Counted from the stretch's first letter, positions 1-7,435 are shown. The stretch: 64,000 bases of DNA from Bacteroidota bacterium (GCA_023251455.1 JAHEYT010000029.1:1-64000); one strand, 5' to 3'. Notes: generated by a model from the letters alone, not told the origin. Made by a program: numbers and translations.

Positions 1-31
1 TCCCATTGGACGAAGGCCCAGTTAAAATTCG

Positions 32-39
32 GCATAACG
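32..39 (-). repeat. attC site A, R' arm (split by IS110)
   Basis: On the plus strand GCATAACG is followed by an AGCTACACG block (about 49-58). The partner arm, CGGGTAGCT followed by GTTATGC, lies at 1472-1491. The two arms form the same imperfect stem as the intact sites, with 3 extra bases on the left arm. The roughly 1.4 kb between them, instead of about 130 bp, is occupied by the IS110 element. The sequence just inside this arm, including TTTCCTGTCAA near 74-84, resembles the central part of site C. Confidence 0.65.
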
Positions 40-175
40 TAGGAAGCTACACGCAGGGGCGGACTGCGGGTGATTTCCTGTCAAGCCGAAAAGCAGCCCG
101 AGCGGAAAGATACACACCGAAAACCACTGCTGCCGAACTTGTATTCTAAGACAAAACCAAATTTTCGAGTCGTTT

Positions 176-1174
176 TTATGCCGCAAATTTCAATAAATCC
201 ACATAAGGCGTTTGTCTTTGAACAACAGCGAAAACTCGATAAACGATTTTGTTTCGAATAATATTTAGTGTACTCATTTTATTCTTTCCAAGCTCATTTA
301 CTCGTTTGTTAAAGTACTGCAGGTATTCTCCCTGGTATTTTATCGCCGCCATTGCTGCCAAATTTAATAAAGCTTTCAACATTTTGTTCGCAAAAGGATG
401 TACCCTTGGAGTTCCTTTCACTGTACCAGACGAATAACTGAATGGCGCTATCCCGGCAAAGCAGGCAAATGCCCTTGCATTAGCAAACGAGGTAAAATTG
501 GCAGTATATCCAATCATGTAAAATCCAAGTATTTTTCCCACACCCCGAATGGACAGAATGAGCTTATAGTTCCTGGATATGCTTTCATCACTTTCAATAA
601 TATCCTCCATTTTTTGCTCAACTCTTGTAATTTCATCGTTCAGGTTGCTTATCAGGCGCAGCTGTACTTCTTTTATTAGTTTCGAGTCTCCATCTTCATA
701 GCAATCATGCAAGTCAGAAATCCCGTTTTTGTAGGCGGTACGATGTTTCAGGAGTTTCTCGCGCAATGATATTAAAGACCTGATCTGGTCAATCTTCGCA
801 CCCGGAAGAATAGTCGGAACCAGGCTTTCTCGTTTCTCATAGGCATAATGGGCTATCCGTTTGGCATCTATCCGATCATTCTTGCCCCGGGTAATTCCCA
901 ACGACTTTTTAATCTGAAGGGCTGATTCCATCGTAAACAAGATGTTTTCGCTTTGCAGGAATACACTAAGCATACGGGAGTATTTTCCTGTATTTTCAAA
1001 GCAGAAGAACAGGTCTTCTGTTTTGCATTTGGTTCCCGTCATTACCTTTTCCAACAGGCAAACAAAACCCTGAAGGCTGTTTTCAACAACAAAGTACAAA
1101 TTAAGCCCATGAATAAAGACATCCAGTGTGGCTTTTGATACATCAATACCAACGAAAAACTGAACCTTTTTCAT
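176..1174 (-). CDS. IS110-family transposase
   Basis: A 332-residue DEDD recombinase of the IS110 family, which inserts its element by a bridge-RNA-guided reaction. The N-terminus has the RuvC-like motif VGIDVSKATLDV, followed by an acidic residue in ENTGKYS and NDRIDAKRIA. The C-terminal Tnp domain has APFSYSSG, with the serine expected to be catalytic. The start was placed at MKKVQFF; an in-frame upstream ATG at 1273 would add an untypical leader. The gene looks intact. No terminal inverted repeats are visible, which is normal for IS110. The element ends cannot be fixed exactly: left end between about 60 and 175, right end between about 1343 and 1471. It sits inside attC site A of an integron-like array, recalling the IS1111/IS110 elements known to target attC sites. 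Confidence 0.93.
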   Translation of the reverse strand: MKKVQFFVGIDVSKATLDVFIHGLNLYFVVENSLQGFVCLLEKVMTGTKCKTEDLFFCFENTGKYSRMLSVFLQSENILFTMESALQIKKSLGITRGKNDRIDAKRIAHYAYEKRESLVPTILPGAKIDQIRSLISLREKLLKHRTAYKNGISDLHDCYEDGDSKLIKEVQLRLISNLNDEITRVEQKMEDIIESDESISRNYKLILSIRGVGKILGFYMIGYTANFTSFANARAFACFAGIAPFSYSSGTVKGTPRVHPFANKMLKALLNLAAMAAIKYQGEYLQYFNKRVNELGKNKMSTLNIIRNKIVYRVFAVVQRQTPYVDLLKFAA

Positions 1175-1271
1175 AACTTTGGTTTTAATTGTTAGTAAAA
1201 CGAAGTTGCCTAAACTATCACCTTTCAAAGACCTTGTGTCTATTATTCTAAATGGTTCTGGGCAACTGATC

Positions 1272-1342
1272 AAAAGAATGGGGACTAATACAAGTGATAG
1301 GCCTTAAAGCCTAGCGGGTAGCCAAGTTCACCCCATTCTTTT
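1272..1342 (-). ncRNA. Hairpin upstream of IS110 transposase, candidate bridge RNA part
   Basis: A perfect 12-bp stem (AAAAGAATGGGG with CCCCATTCTTTT) encloses a second small hairpin, TAGGC-CTTAAA-GCCTA. It lies 98 bases upstream of the transposase start in the non-coding part of the element. IS110-group elements encode their bridge RNA in this position, so the region about 1175-1345 is the place to look for target-binding and donor-binding loops. The hairpin is visible; the role is inferred. Confidence 0.4.
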
Positions 1343-1471
1343 TTATTAACAAGTTAAGAACTATCAACAAGAAAAGAAAAAGTAGCAAAAAGAAAAGAAT
1401 TTCAACCCCTTACATCATCATCATACTCAAAATACACTCTTCCTGTTAATAAATCCATGTAAATCTAAAGG

Positions 1472-1491
1472 ACGGGTAGCTGAAGTTATGC
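1472..1491 (-). repeat. attC site A, R'' arm (split by IS110)
   Basis: The plus strand reads CGGGTAGCT, three bases, then GTTATGC, ending 8 bases from the stop codon of the cassette 4 gene. GCATAAC read on the minus strand is the R'' core, and it matches the GTTATGC core that begins the same cassette at 2107. The CGGGTAGCT block pairs with AGCTACACG beside the other arm at 32-58. Confidence 0.65.
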
Positions 1492-1498
1492 TGCGTTT

Positions 1499-2038
1499 TC
1501 ATTTCAACTGTCCAGAATTGATTGATTTATTTTCCGCATAGTTTGTAGCTCGTTCAATGATTCTTAAAGTTTTTTTATCAGAAGACAATTCAATTTTTAT
1601 CCACCCATAATTATAATTTGTCACTCCGGAAGGAAAAAATCCAGATCTATAACCAATAAATTTTTCTCCTTTGCCTGCAAACTCGTCTAAACAAATGCCG
1701 TTGGCACTTTTCCAGTCACCATTTTCAGAAATTTCTTGGTTTTCATTCAAAGTCAAGACTTTTCCAGTAGAAGAGTTTGCAAGAATACTATTGAATCCAT
1801 CGCATGTAATAAATACGTTGTTCAATCTAATTACCGCAGTATTGTCAGATTGATTTAATACTTGGATATTAAAAATTAAGTCTTTACATGTTCCCTCTAT
1901 TGAATCAGAATGTGAAGCGGTAATTGTTTTATCAATTTCATTAAAAATTATCTTATCCGGTATAATTTCACCAGATTTATTACACGAAAAGAGCATCATC
2001 GTGATTGAGATAATAATAAGAGCATTCAATGTTTTCAT
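1499..2038 (-). CDS. Cassette 4 lipoprotein, function unknown
   Basis: A 179-residue protein with a signal peptide and a lipobox ending LFSC at Cys19, so it is probably a lipid-anchored envelope protein. The mature part is beta-rich and contains two Cys (ITCD and GICLDE) that could form a disulfide. No family was recognised. It is the only cargo gene of integron cassette 4. The start lies about 68 bases inside the cassette boundary and the stop is 8 bases from the attC R'' core at 1485-1491, the tight packing expected of a cassette. The ATG at 2036-2038 starts directly at the signal peptide. Confidence 0.75.
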   Translation of the reverse strand: MKTLNALIIISITMMLFSCNKSGEIIPDKIIFNEIDKTITASHSDSIEGTCKDLIFNIQVLNQSDNTAVIRLNNVFITCDGFNSILANSSTGKVLTLNENQEISENGDWKSANGICLDEFAGKGEKFIGYRSGFFPSGVTNYNYGWIKIELSSDKKTLRIIERATNYAENKSINSGQLK

Positions 2039-2100
2039 AAGTAAATTTTAAAGTTCACATTTCTGGTTTTGTCTATATTCTGTGTCACACATAAAATGCG

Positions 2101-2233
2101 GCATAACGTTCCGCAAATACACGCAGGGCGGGCGTTTCCCGATGAACTTCCTACGAAGATTTGCTTTTAAATTTACTAATTTCCAGTCAACGAAGCAGTG
2201 AAACCCGACTTGCGGGTATTTTGCTGTTGTGGG
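2101..2233 (-). repeat. attC-like site B (end of cassette 3)
   Basis: A 133-bp imperfect palindrome. On the plus strand it runs from GCATAACG through CGCAAATACACGCA to TGCGGGTATTTTGC and GTTGTGGG. The arms pair as R and L boxes, with 3 extra bases on the left arm. About 60 central bases are near-identical to site C, including AATTTACTAATTTCC. It separates the lipoprotein genes at 2325 and 2038. Confidence 0.68.
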
Positions 2234-2324
2234 TTCGGTTTTATTTCGTTTAATTCTTCTTTAATTTGGATGATTCTTTTTATTAATAAAGATATCAAAA
2301 CAGCTTGATTCAAGGAATCTGGCG

Positions 2325-3062
2325 TTATTTGGGAATTACCCATTTATAAACATCAGAAGGAACACCAAAAGCTTCTTCACGTATATCTAACCATTCCGGA
2401 TGTGCTGCACGGGCATATACCCGAACATATAAAGTGTCATAACCGGGTGGAACTAAATAAGAAATAAGCGGGTTTGACATCCATATCTGGCAGTTATTGC
2501 CATTTATATAGAAGATCATGACTGCCCCGAAATGATAAAAGAGATAATTATCCTTTGATACATTTATATTGTTACTGAAATATACGATTGTTTCATATTG
2601 AATTTTTGGAAGTCCTTTTGTGTTATGTAATTTTCCGTATCCATAAAGTCTGGAATTGTCACCAACTTTTGATTTTCTATTAATGCTGTCGAGGGATATT
2701 TCAAAATTAGGTATCTCAAGCATTTTATACGAATGAAAGTTTATGCTGTCATTTTCATTATGACTAAGTACCGGATTGATATATTCTGAAATAAAACCAC
2801 TTTTTTCAAACTTAACATTGAAAGTTCCATAAGGAAGGTTGTTAAAAGTGCATTCACCATTTGAACCAGTTACACCCATAAAATTTTCTTGTCCGTCAGA
2901 TAGAGTAATATTAATGCCTGAATTATTGGTGATCACGTATTCATTTTCATCAATCAAGTTTACATTGACAACGATATTTGTTGGAGTTTCTTGTTTTTTG
3001 CAGCTTGCAAGGAGAAAGATACCAACCGAAATTATTAATTTGACAGTCCCAAGTATTCTCAT
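2325..3062 (-). CDS. Cassette 3 lipoprotein with carboxypeptidase-regulatory-like domain
   Basis: A 245-residue protein with a lipobox ending LLASC, so probably an envelope lipoprotein. After the signal, NITLSDGQENF, GSNGECTFNNLPYGTFNVKF and the following strand match the carboxypeptidase-regulatory/Cna-B-type beta-sandwich common in Bacteroidota surface proteins. The C-terminal half is unassigned. The start was placed at MRILGTV because that puts the signal peptide at the N-terminus. An in-frame ATG at 3095 lies on the recombination core itself and would add 11 residues. It is the only gene of integron cassette 3, between sites C and B. Confidence 0.72.
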   Translation of the reverse strand: MRILGTVKLIISVGIFLLASCKKQETPTNIVVNVNLIDENEYVITNNSGINITLSDGQENFMGVTGSNGECTFNNLPYGTFNVKFEKSGFISEYINPVLSHNENDSINFHSYKMLEIPNFEISLDSINRKSKVGDNSRLYGYGKLHNTKGLPKIQYETIVYFSNNINVSKDNYLFYHFGAVMIFYINGNNCQIWMSNPLISYLVPPGYDTLYVRVYARAAHPEWLDIREEAFGVPSDVYKWVIPK

Positions 3063-3092
3063 TTTAGTTGAATTAAATTTTCCAATCTGCAC

Positions 3093-3214
3093 CATAGCGT
3101 TACGCGGCTATTCGTTTCTTAATAAACTTCCTCTGGCGAACTGCTTTTCAATTTACTAATTTCCTGTCAATGAAGCACGGAAATCCGACTTGCTGGGTAG
3201 CTTTCTGTTGTGGG
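3093..3214 (-). repeat. attC-like site C (end of cassette 2)
   Basis: A 122-bp imperfect palindrome. The plus strand starts CATAGCG and ends CTGTTGTGGG. The GGCTATTCG block of the left arm pairs with GGGTAGC of the right arm, again with 3 extra bases on the left arm. The right two thirds align closely with site B. The left core is GCTATGG rather than GTTATGG when read on the minus strand, a substitution in the GTT triplet that could weaken this site. Confidence 0.65.
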
Positions 3215-3500
3215 TTCGGTTTTCGATTCCTTGAATCATTTGTCTATTTTTTTCTTTTTACAAAACTCTAATAAAAACTGTAAGTCAATAAATTCTGTGT
3301 CAAATTGAAAATGAACGTTTTAGATATAAATTGTCTGTCAATGAAAACGGGAACTTGTCGAACCCAGAAACTCTCTCAAACCGCTCGAAACCAAATTTTT
3401 AATTTACCTGTCAAATGGCAAAGTTCTGTCAAACCGCAAAATCCGTCAATTTAAAAACTTTGTCTAAAACCGAAACTGTTTCAATGAGCGATTAAACTGA
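3215..3500. other. Body of cassette 2, no gene seen
   Basis: This 286-bp stretch lies between sites C and D. It has no credible ORF on either strand. It contains loosely repeated CTGTCAA/TGTCAAA words (about 3330-3450). It may be an ORF-less cassette, a decayed gene, or carry a promoter or small RNA; nothing in it decides. Confidence 0.5.
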
Positions 3501-3636
3501 CCCACAACGGTCACTTGTAAGTTGTCGTTGCGGATTTCGGAGCTCGTTCCTGTCCGGCAGGACACGGAACTGCGAAACGAGAATCCAGCAAACGACACCG
3601 CACGAACCCCGCAATGCAATTTACAAAATGTTAGCA
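3501..3636 (-). repeat. attC-like site D (end of cassette 1)
   Basis: A 136-bp imperfect palindrome, plus strand CCCACAACGG through TTGTAAGTTG to CAATTTACAA and GTTAGC. The core and the TTGTAA stem differ from sites A to C but pair with each other, showing covariation. The left arm again has 3 extra bases. A central hairpin (GTTCC-TGTCC-GGCA-GGACA-GGAAC, with one bulge, near 3546-3570) caps the fold. Confidence 0.68.
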
Positions 3637-3664
3637 ACTGGGCTTTGAATTAATTAACAAAAAA

Positions 3665-3691
3665 AATGAGGGTAATATTATCATCCTCATT
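3665..3691 (-). terminator. Terminator after cassette 1 gene
   Basis: AATGAGG and CCTCATT form a stem that is followed, on the minus strand, by eight T residues. It lies 24-50 bases beyond the stop codon of the gene at 3715. Confidence 0.7.
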
Positions 3692-3714
3692 CTTAGTTAG
3701 TTTTCTGAAAATTT

Positions 3715-4401
3715 TCATTCAAATTCAGCCTGAGTTGAAATATCAAGCCGGTCAGCAACATCATCAAATATTGAAGAATTGTTATTTCCACTGATAATAA
3801 TTACTCCGTCATCATTAACTGTTGCATTGTCGAGACGCGTTACACTTATTACACTAAACCAAACCGTTGGGTCAAAAACAATTCTTGCAAAGGCTGTTTC
3901 ATCACTTTCAACAACCGCACCCTCTGATTCTGCTTCGAAAACTTCACCCGAATTAAATCTAAATTCAATCGGAGAAGAAGTTCCATCAGTTCTTTGATAG
4001 ATACCTTTCATTAAAATACTTGGTTGATTGTCTTCATCTCTTAACTCAACTCCAAGATTTATAAAAGTATATTCGCCAGCAGGAATTATAACATCATCCA
4101 GTGTTGGCGTTGCGGTTCCGGTTGCAAAGTCAATTTTAGAGAATCTTTCAATTGTTTTACTTACCGTTTGTCCACCTTTAATATCTCCATCAAATACTAT
4201 TTCCCTAACCCAAACATATCCCTCGTTGAAGGTTAATGTTGCCGAAGTTACCTCACTAGCACTTTTCTGAATTACACCATTTTCAATTTTTGCAGAGATG
4301 GAAAGGTTGGCATTTCCACTTAAATCGTCTTTATCGCATGCTGCAAATGACATTGCAATTAGCAATATTGCTACCAAGTAATTAAATTTTCTTTTTTTCA
4401 T
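3715..4401 (-). CDS. Cassette 1 lipoprotein, DUF4382-like
   Basis: A 228-residue protein with a signal peptide and lipobox FAAC followed by an acidic DKDD, a pattern compatible with outer-membrane or surface lipoproteins of Bacteroidota. The mature part is a beta-rich domain resembling DUF4382-type proteins (repeated strands, PAGEYTFINLGVELRDEDNQ); that assignment is tentative. The start was placed at MKKRKFN; the longer frame from 4440 adds 13 residues before the signal peptide. It is the first cassette after the recombinase, has its own terminator and is followed by attC site D. Confidence 0.78.
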   Translation of the reverse strand: MKKRKFNYLVAILLIAMSFAACDKDDLSGNANLSISAKIENGVIQKSASEVTSATLTFNEGYVWVREIVFDGDIKGGQTVSKTIERFSKIDFATGTATPTLDDVIIPAGEYTFINLGVELRDEDNQPSILMKGIYQRTDGTSSPIEFRFNSGEVFEAESEGAVVESDETAFARIVFDPTVWFSVISVTRLDNATVNDDGVIIISGNNNSSIFDDVADRLDISTQAEFE

Positions 4402-4478
4402 TTTTATTTGTTTTAAACGTCCATTTACAAATAAACACATTTTTTTGATAATTATTGAATACGCACTGGTTTTAGCCT

Positions 4479-4585
4479 TGTTGCTAACTTGTATATATGC
4501 GAAACAAAGTTTCCCTATTGCCTGAAAATCTTACCATATAGGCGAAACATTATTTCGTTATATTTCTGTAAACTTACACAACTTT
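4479..4585 (-). other. Candidate attI region
   Basis: Between the recombinase stop and the first cassette, the minus strand contains GTTAGCAAC (plus 4480-4488), the core site that matches the R'' of site D. Only this end has a convincing core. The other 100 bases lack the full attC palindrome, as expected for a primary attI site. Role inferred from position. Confidence 0.5.
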
Positions 4586-5722
4586 TCATAATTCAAGTTC
4601 ATCAAATGGCGATTTTATTTTTTTAATGCTGCGAGTACTTACATGGGTATAAATTTCGGTTGTCTTCGAACTTTTATGCCCTAAAATTTCCTGTATATAT
4701 CTCAAATCAGTTCCATTCTCCAATAAATGTGTTGCATACGAATGACGCAACCAGTGAAGGGTTGCTGGTTTTTTAATCTTTCCGGTTTTGAGTGCATTTT
4801 TTAATACCATCTGCAAGCTCCGCTCGTTGTATGGTTCCCCAGCATTTTGTCCTTCGAAAAGCCATACCTTCGGCCGATACATTTTGTAGTATTCCCGTAA
4901 CAGGTCGATGGTCTTAAGCGACAAAGGAACTATTCTGTCTTTTCGCCCCTTGGCTTGCCTGATAATGAGCAAACCCCGTTTGCTGTCAACATCCGATGGC
5001 AGCAAATTCAGCAATTCACCTCGTCTTAATCCGCACGAATAAATCAGGCTTAACATGGTCCGGTGTTTCATGTTTACAAGTGCTTTGAGCAAAATGGCCA
5101 CCTCTTCTTTGCTTAATACATTGGGCAGTTTATGTTCGCTACGCGGTCGTTCCAGTTGTTCGGTTATTAATACCGATCCACGAATGGTTTTGAAAAACAG
5201 CTTTGCCGCATTTACAGCCTGGTTTTGATACGAAAAACTTAGCTTTCGTGGAATCATATATTGATATACAAAACGCCGCATATCTTCATTGGTAGCTTCT
5301 GCACTTGTTTTGGGCTGCAAAAACCGAAGAAAAGTCGTTATGGCCATCAAATATGTTTTTACAGTTGAATTGCTGTACCGTTTGTGTTCCATCCAGTGTT
5401 TAAACTGCCCAATCTCGTTTAACGCCAGTAAATCCAATTCTGGTAATTTCTGATTAATTAATACATCAGTAATGTTTTTTTCAGGCTTACAAACTTCACA
5501 TGGATTTGTGCCGATTTTTGCAATTCGGATGTTGAAGTAACTTTTTAATAGCTCAAGATTTTCTCCATAATTCGGAATAATCCATTTATAAAGATTAGAA
5601 TCCCATCGCACAAATTTGAATTTTCGGATAAATTGAATGTCCATTTCATTCTTGGGCATCTTTATCAACAATCTTTTTTCTGTAATTTCAATCTCTATTG
5701 TCGTGTTTTGATTTGGATTCAT
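4586..5722 (-). CDS. Tyrosine recombinase, IntI-like integron integrase candidate
   Basis: A 378-residue tyrosine recombinase. Residues 1-75 form an N-terminal extension common in Bacteroidota recombinases (KFVRWDSNLYKWIIPNYGENL). Residues 95-195 are the SAM-like core-binding domain and 200-370 the catalytic domain, with R233, K258, H323, R326, H349 and nucleophile Y358. The KPATLHWLRHS segment and the C-terminal KSPFDELEL tail resemble IntI (KPATPHTLRHS; RSPLD). The long IntI-specific insertion before patch III is absent or very short. The gene lies next to an array of attC-like cassettes, with its 3' end facing them. It could instead be a Xer-type or transposon integrase; the adjoining array favours an integron role. 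Confidence 0.85.
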   Translation of the reverse strand: MNPNQNTTIEIEITEKRLLIKMPKNEMDIQFIRKFKFVRWDSNLYKWIIPNYGENLELLKSYFNIRIAKIGTNPCEVCKPEKNITDVLINQKLPELDLLALNEIGQFKHWMEHKRYSNSTVKTYLMAITTFLRFLQPKTSAEATNEDMRRFVYQYMIPRKLSFSYQNQAVNAAKLFFKTIRGSVLITEQLERPRSEHKLPNVLSKEEVAILLKALVNMKHRTMLSLIYSCGLRRGELLNLLPSDVDSKRGLLIIRQAKGRKDRIVPLSLKTIDLLREYYKMYRPKVWLFEGQNAGEPYNERSLQMVLKNALKTGKIKKPATLHWLRHSYATHLLENGTDLRYIQEILGHKSSKTTEIYTHVSTRSIKKIKSPFDELEL

Positions 5723-5804
5723 AAGATATATAAGATTCGAGATGTTTCACCCAAACAAAAGGTGTCGTTATTTTATTTTCAACCGACCAGTCGTTTTCAA
5801 TAAA

Positions 5805-5845
5805 AAATCCGTCCGACAATAAGATTCATATCATCGAACGGATTT
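5805..5845 (-). terminator. Terminator after gene at 5868
   Basis: AAATCCGTCCGA and TCGAACGGATTT form a 12-bp stem with one mismatch, followed on the minus strand by six T residues. It separates the gene at 5868 from the recombinase. Confidence 0.7.
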
Positions 5846-5867
5846 ATTGATTCGTATCCTGTTCAAT

Positions 5868-6815
5868 TTAATCCGAATTCTTGCTGAGCTTCACCTCAAC
5901 AACCGTTATTTCGCCAGCGTTTACATTCACAGTAACAACCTGCTCGGCATAGCCCATTTTTTTGAAACTAACCTTATAGGTTCCAGCGGCCAGCGACTTA
6001 ATGTTAAAACCACCTTTGGCAGCAGTCGTTTTCTTCAGTTCAGTGTGCCCTTCATTGCTTACAACCTTCAATGGTTCGGTAGTGCCATTCAGGTTAAACG
6101 TAACGGTAACCCCTTTAATGGGTTGGCCGTCGCCGGTTTCGGTAACCAGTCCTTTAACAGCCAGCTTAGCGATTCCTTTGCGAATCACCTTTCGTGCCGA
6201 TTTATATCCATCGTAAAAAACAGGCTCGGTAAGCTTCACAATCTCAACGGCAGCATCCATTTTCTCGAGCGCAATACCGGCTGTTTTAAATAAATTCGCC
6301 AACTGTTTGGTTGCCTGGCTTTTGTTGGTTATGCCCATACGTGGGGCCACAATAACAGCACTAAACGAGTTAATGTTATTTTGTAAGTTTAGTTGTGTTT
6401 GTTCATTAATACCATAAGCCGGCAATTCGGATAAATGCTCTTGTGCCTTATTAAATAAATTTTGTGCCTTGTCTTTGGCTTCAATATCCGTAAATTTTTT
6501 AAAATCAGATTCCGAATAACTGACTTCGCCCAATAAGGTGTAATTATCGGTTAATTTGGCAAACGAAGTAAATTTACGTGCCGTATCCGAACCCGAAGCA
6601 TTTAAGTTTAACCGCAATTGTTTCTTGTTCGAGGTTATTCCACCTGTTCCATTTCCCTGAGATGTGGCAATATCCTGAATTTGTTGGTTAGTCACATTCA
6701 CGATTTGCAGATTGCTTGAATAGGCAGGCAGTGAACTCACTGCAGTCGGATTTTCATCGCAAAAATTTGCTGTAGTCACTTGCATGTTTAGGTGACTTTC
6801 CTGATCATTATTCAT
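5868..6815 (-). CDS. Protein with C-terminal carboxypeptidase-regulatory-like domain
   Basis: A 315-residue protein without a signal peptide. Residues about 1-215 are mainly helical and unassigned (low-complexity polar start, then FNKAQEHLSELPAYG). Residues about 215-310 are a carboxypeptidase-regulatory/Cna-B-type beta-sandwich: VKGLVTETGDGQPIKGVTVTF, then GGFNIKSLAAGTYKVSFKK. Such domains are usually extracytoplasmic in Bacteroidota, so the missing signal is odd. It may be released by another route or belong to a phage-tail-like or secretion system; nothing nearby supports a choice. It is a single gene with its own terminator, next to the recombinase but outside the cassette array. Confidence 0.7.
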   Translation of the reverse strand: MNNDQESHLNMQVTTANFCDENPTAVSSLPAYSSNLQIVNVTNQQIQDIATSQGNGTGGITSNKKQLRLNLNASGSDTARKFTSFAKLTDNYTLLGEVSYSESDFKKFTDIEAKDKAQNLFNKAQEHLSELPAYGINEQTQLNLQNNINSFSAVIVAPRMGITNKSQATKQLANLFKTAGIALEKMDAAVEIVKLTEPVFYDGYKSARKVIRKGIAKLAVKGLVTETGDGQPIKGVTVTFNLNGTTEPLKVVSNEGHTELKKTTAAKGGFNIKSLAAGTYKVSFKKMGYAEQVVTVNVNAGEITVVEVKLSKNSD

Positions 6816-7048
6816 AACTTAATGTTTAAGAATTTAATAAAAGATTAGTGATTTTTAGTGTCAAAGCTAATTTACAACAATCTGAAATTAAAGTCAATAC
6901 TCTATTTAAAAAATAATTAATAATTATTTTAACTAATATTGTTTTAAGTTTAAACCAAACAGAGCGTCATGTTGAATTCAGTTCAGTATTTCCCAAATAA
7001 GCAGCAGATTCCAGGAGTTTGGAATGATATTCCGACATTTTCAAGATA
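6816..7048. other. AT-rich upstream region of gene at 5868
   Basis: Contains the likely promoter region of the minus-strand gene and a short repeat-like word, GTCATGTTGAATTCAGTTCAG, near 6968-6988, similar to interspersed words of Bacteroidota genomes. No gene seen. Confidence 0.4.
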
Positions 7049-7363
7049 GTTTCCAACGTCTCCGAGGTCGTTTCTGGTGTCTCCGAGATCGTTTCCAACG
7101 TCTCCTATATTGTTTCCAACGTGTCCGAGATCGTTTCTGGTGTATCTGATATCGTTTCTAATGTGTCCGATATTGTTTCTAATGTGTCTGATATCGTTTC
7201 CAGCATGTCCGATATCATTTCCAATGTGTCCGTTATCGTTTCTTATATCTCCGAGGTCGTTTCCAACATGTCCGATATCGTTTCCAATATCTCCGAGGTC
7301 GTTTCTATTGTCTCCGAGATCGTTTCCAACGTCTCCGAGATGCGTTCCAAGGTCTCCGGGATA
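7049..7363 (+). repeat. 21-bp minisatellite, 15 units, open as heptad repeats
   Basis: Fifteen directly adjacent 21-bp units, consensus GTTTCCAACGTCTCCGAGAT plus C, with 1-6 changes per unit. Because the unit is a multiple of 3 and lacks stops, two plus frames stay open. One reads as VSNVSDI-type heptads from about 7028 to a stop at 7427-7429, but it has no ATG with an upstream signal, only GTG codons such as 7121. It lies between the convergent ends of unrelated regions. It may be non-coding, or a remnant of a coiled-coil-like protein. Confidence 0.85.
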
Positions 7364-7435
7364 TTATTTAATCCCTATCAGATGTCGTCAAACGCTGACG
7401 AGACCTTGTTGAACGCTGATATTCCCTAAAAAACA

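Larger units (their letters stand above)
38..4487 (-). mobile_element. Integron-like cassette array (four cassettes)
   Basis: Cassette boundaries follow from G^TT core sites read on the minus strand. Cassette 1 is 3508-4487, cassette 2 is 3098-3507, cassette 3 is 2107-3097 and cassette 4 is 38-2106 (including an IS110 element). Each ends in an attC-like imperfect palindrome. As expected for cassettes that circularise, the first bases complement the R'' core of the same cassette's attC: cassette 1 GTTAGCAAC against GTTGCTAAC, cassette 2 GTTGTGGG against CCCACAAC, cassette 4 GTTATGC against GCATAAC. Cassette 3 has two mismatches. The recombinase 3' end faces the array, as in the inverted integrons known from Treponema. 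The array probably continues past the left window edge. Confidence 0.72.

Noticed and set aside
1-175. Terminal inverted repeats of the IS element
   Set aside because: No matching inverted ends could be found between 1-175 and 1343-1500; IS110-family elements lack them.
4479-4585. A fifth full attC site between the recombinase and cassette 1
   Set aside because: Only one end has a good core; the opposite arm does not pair convincingly, so it was kept as an attI candidate instead.
7077-7412. Second open frame (Pro/Ser/Phe-rich) through the 21-bp repeats
   Set aside because: Openness follows trivially from a stop-free 21-bp unit; no start signal.
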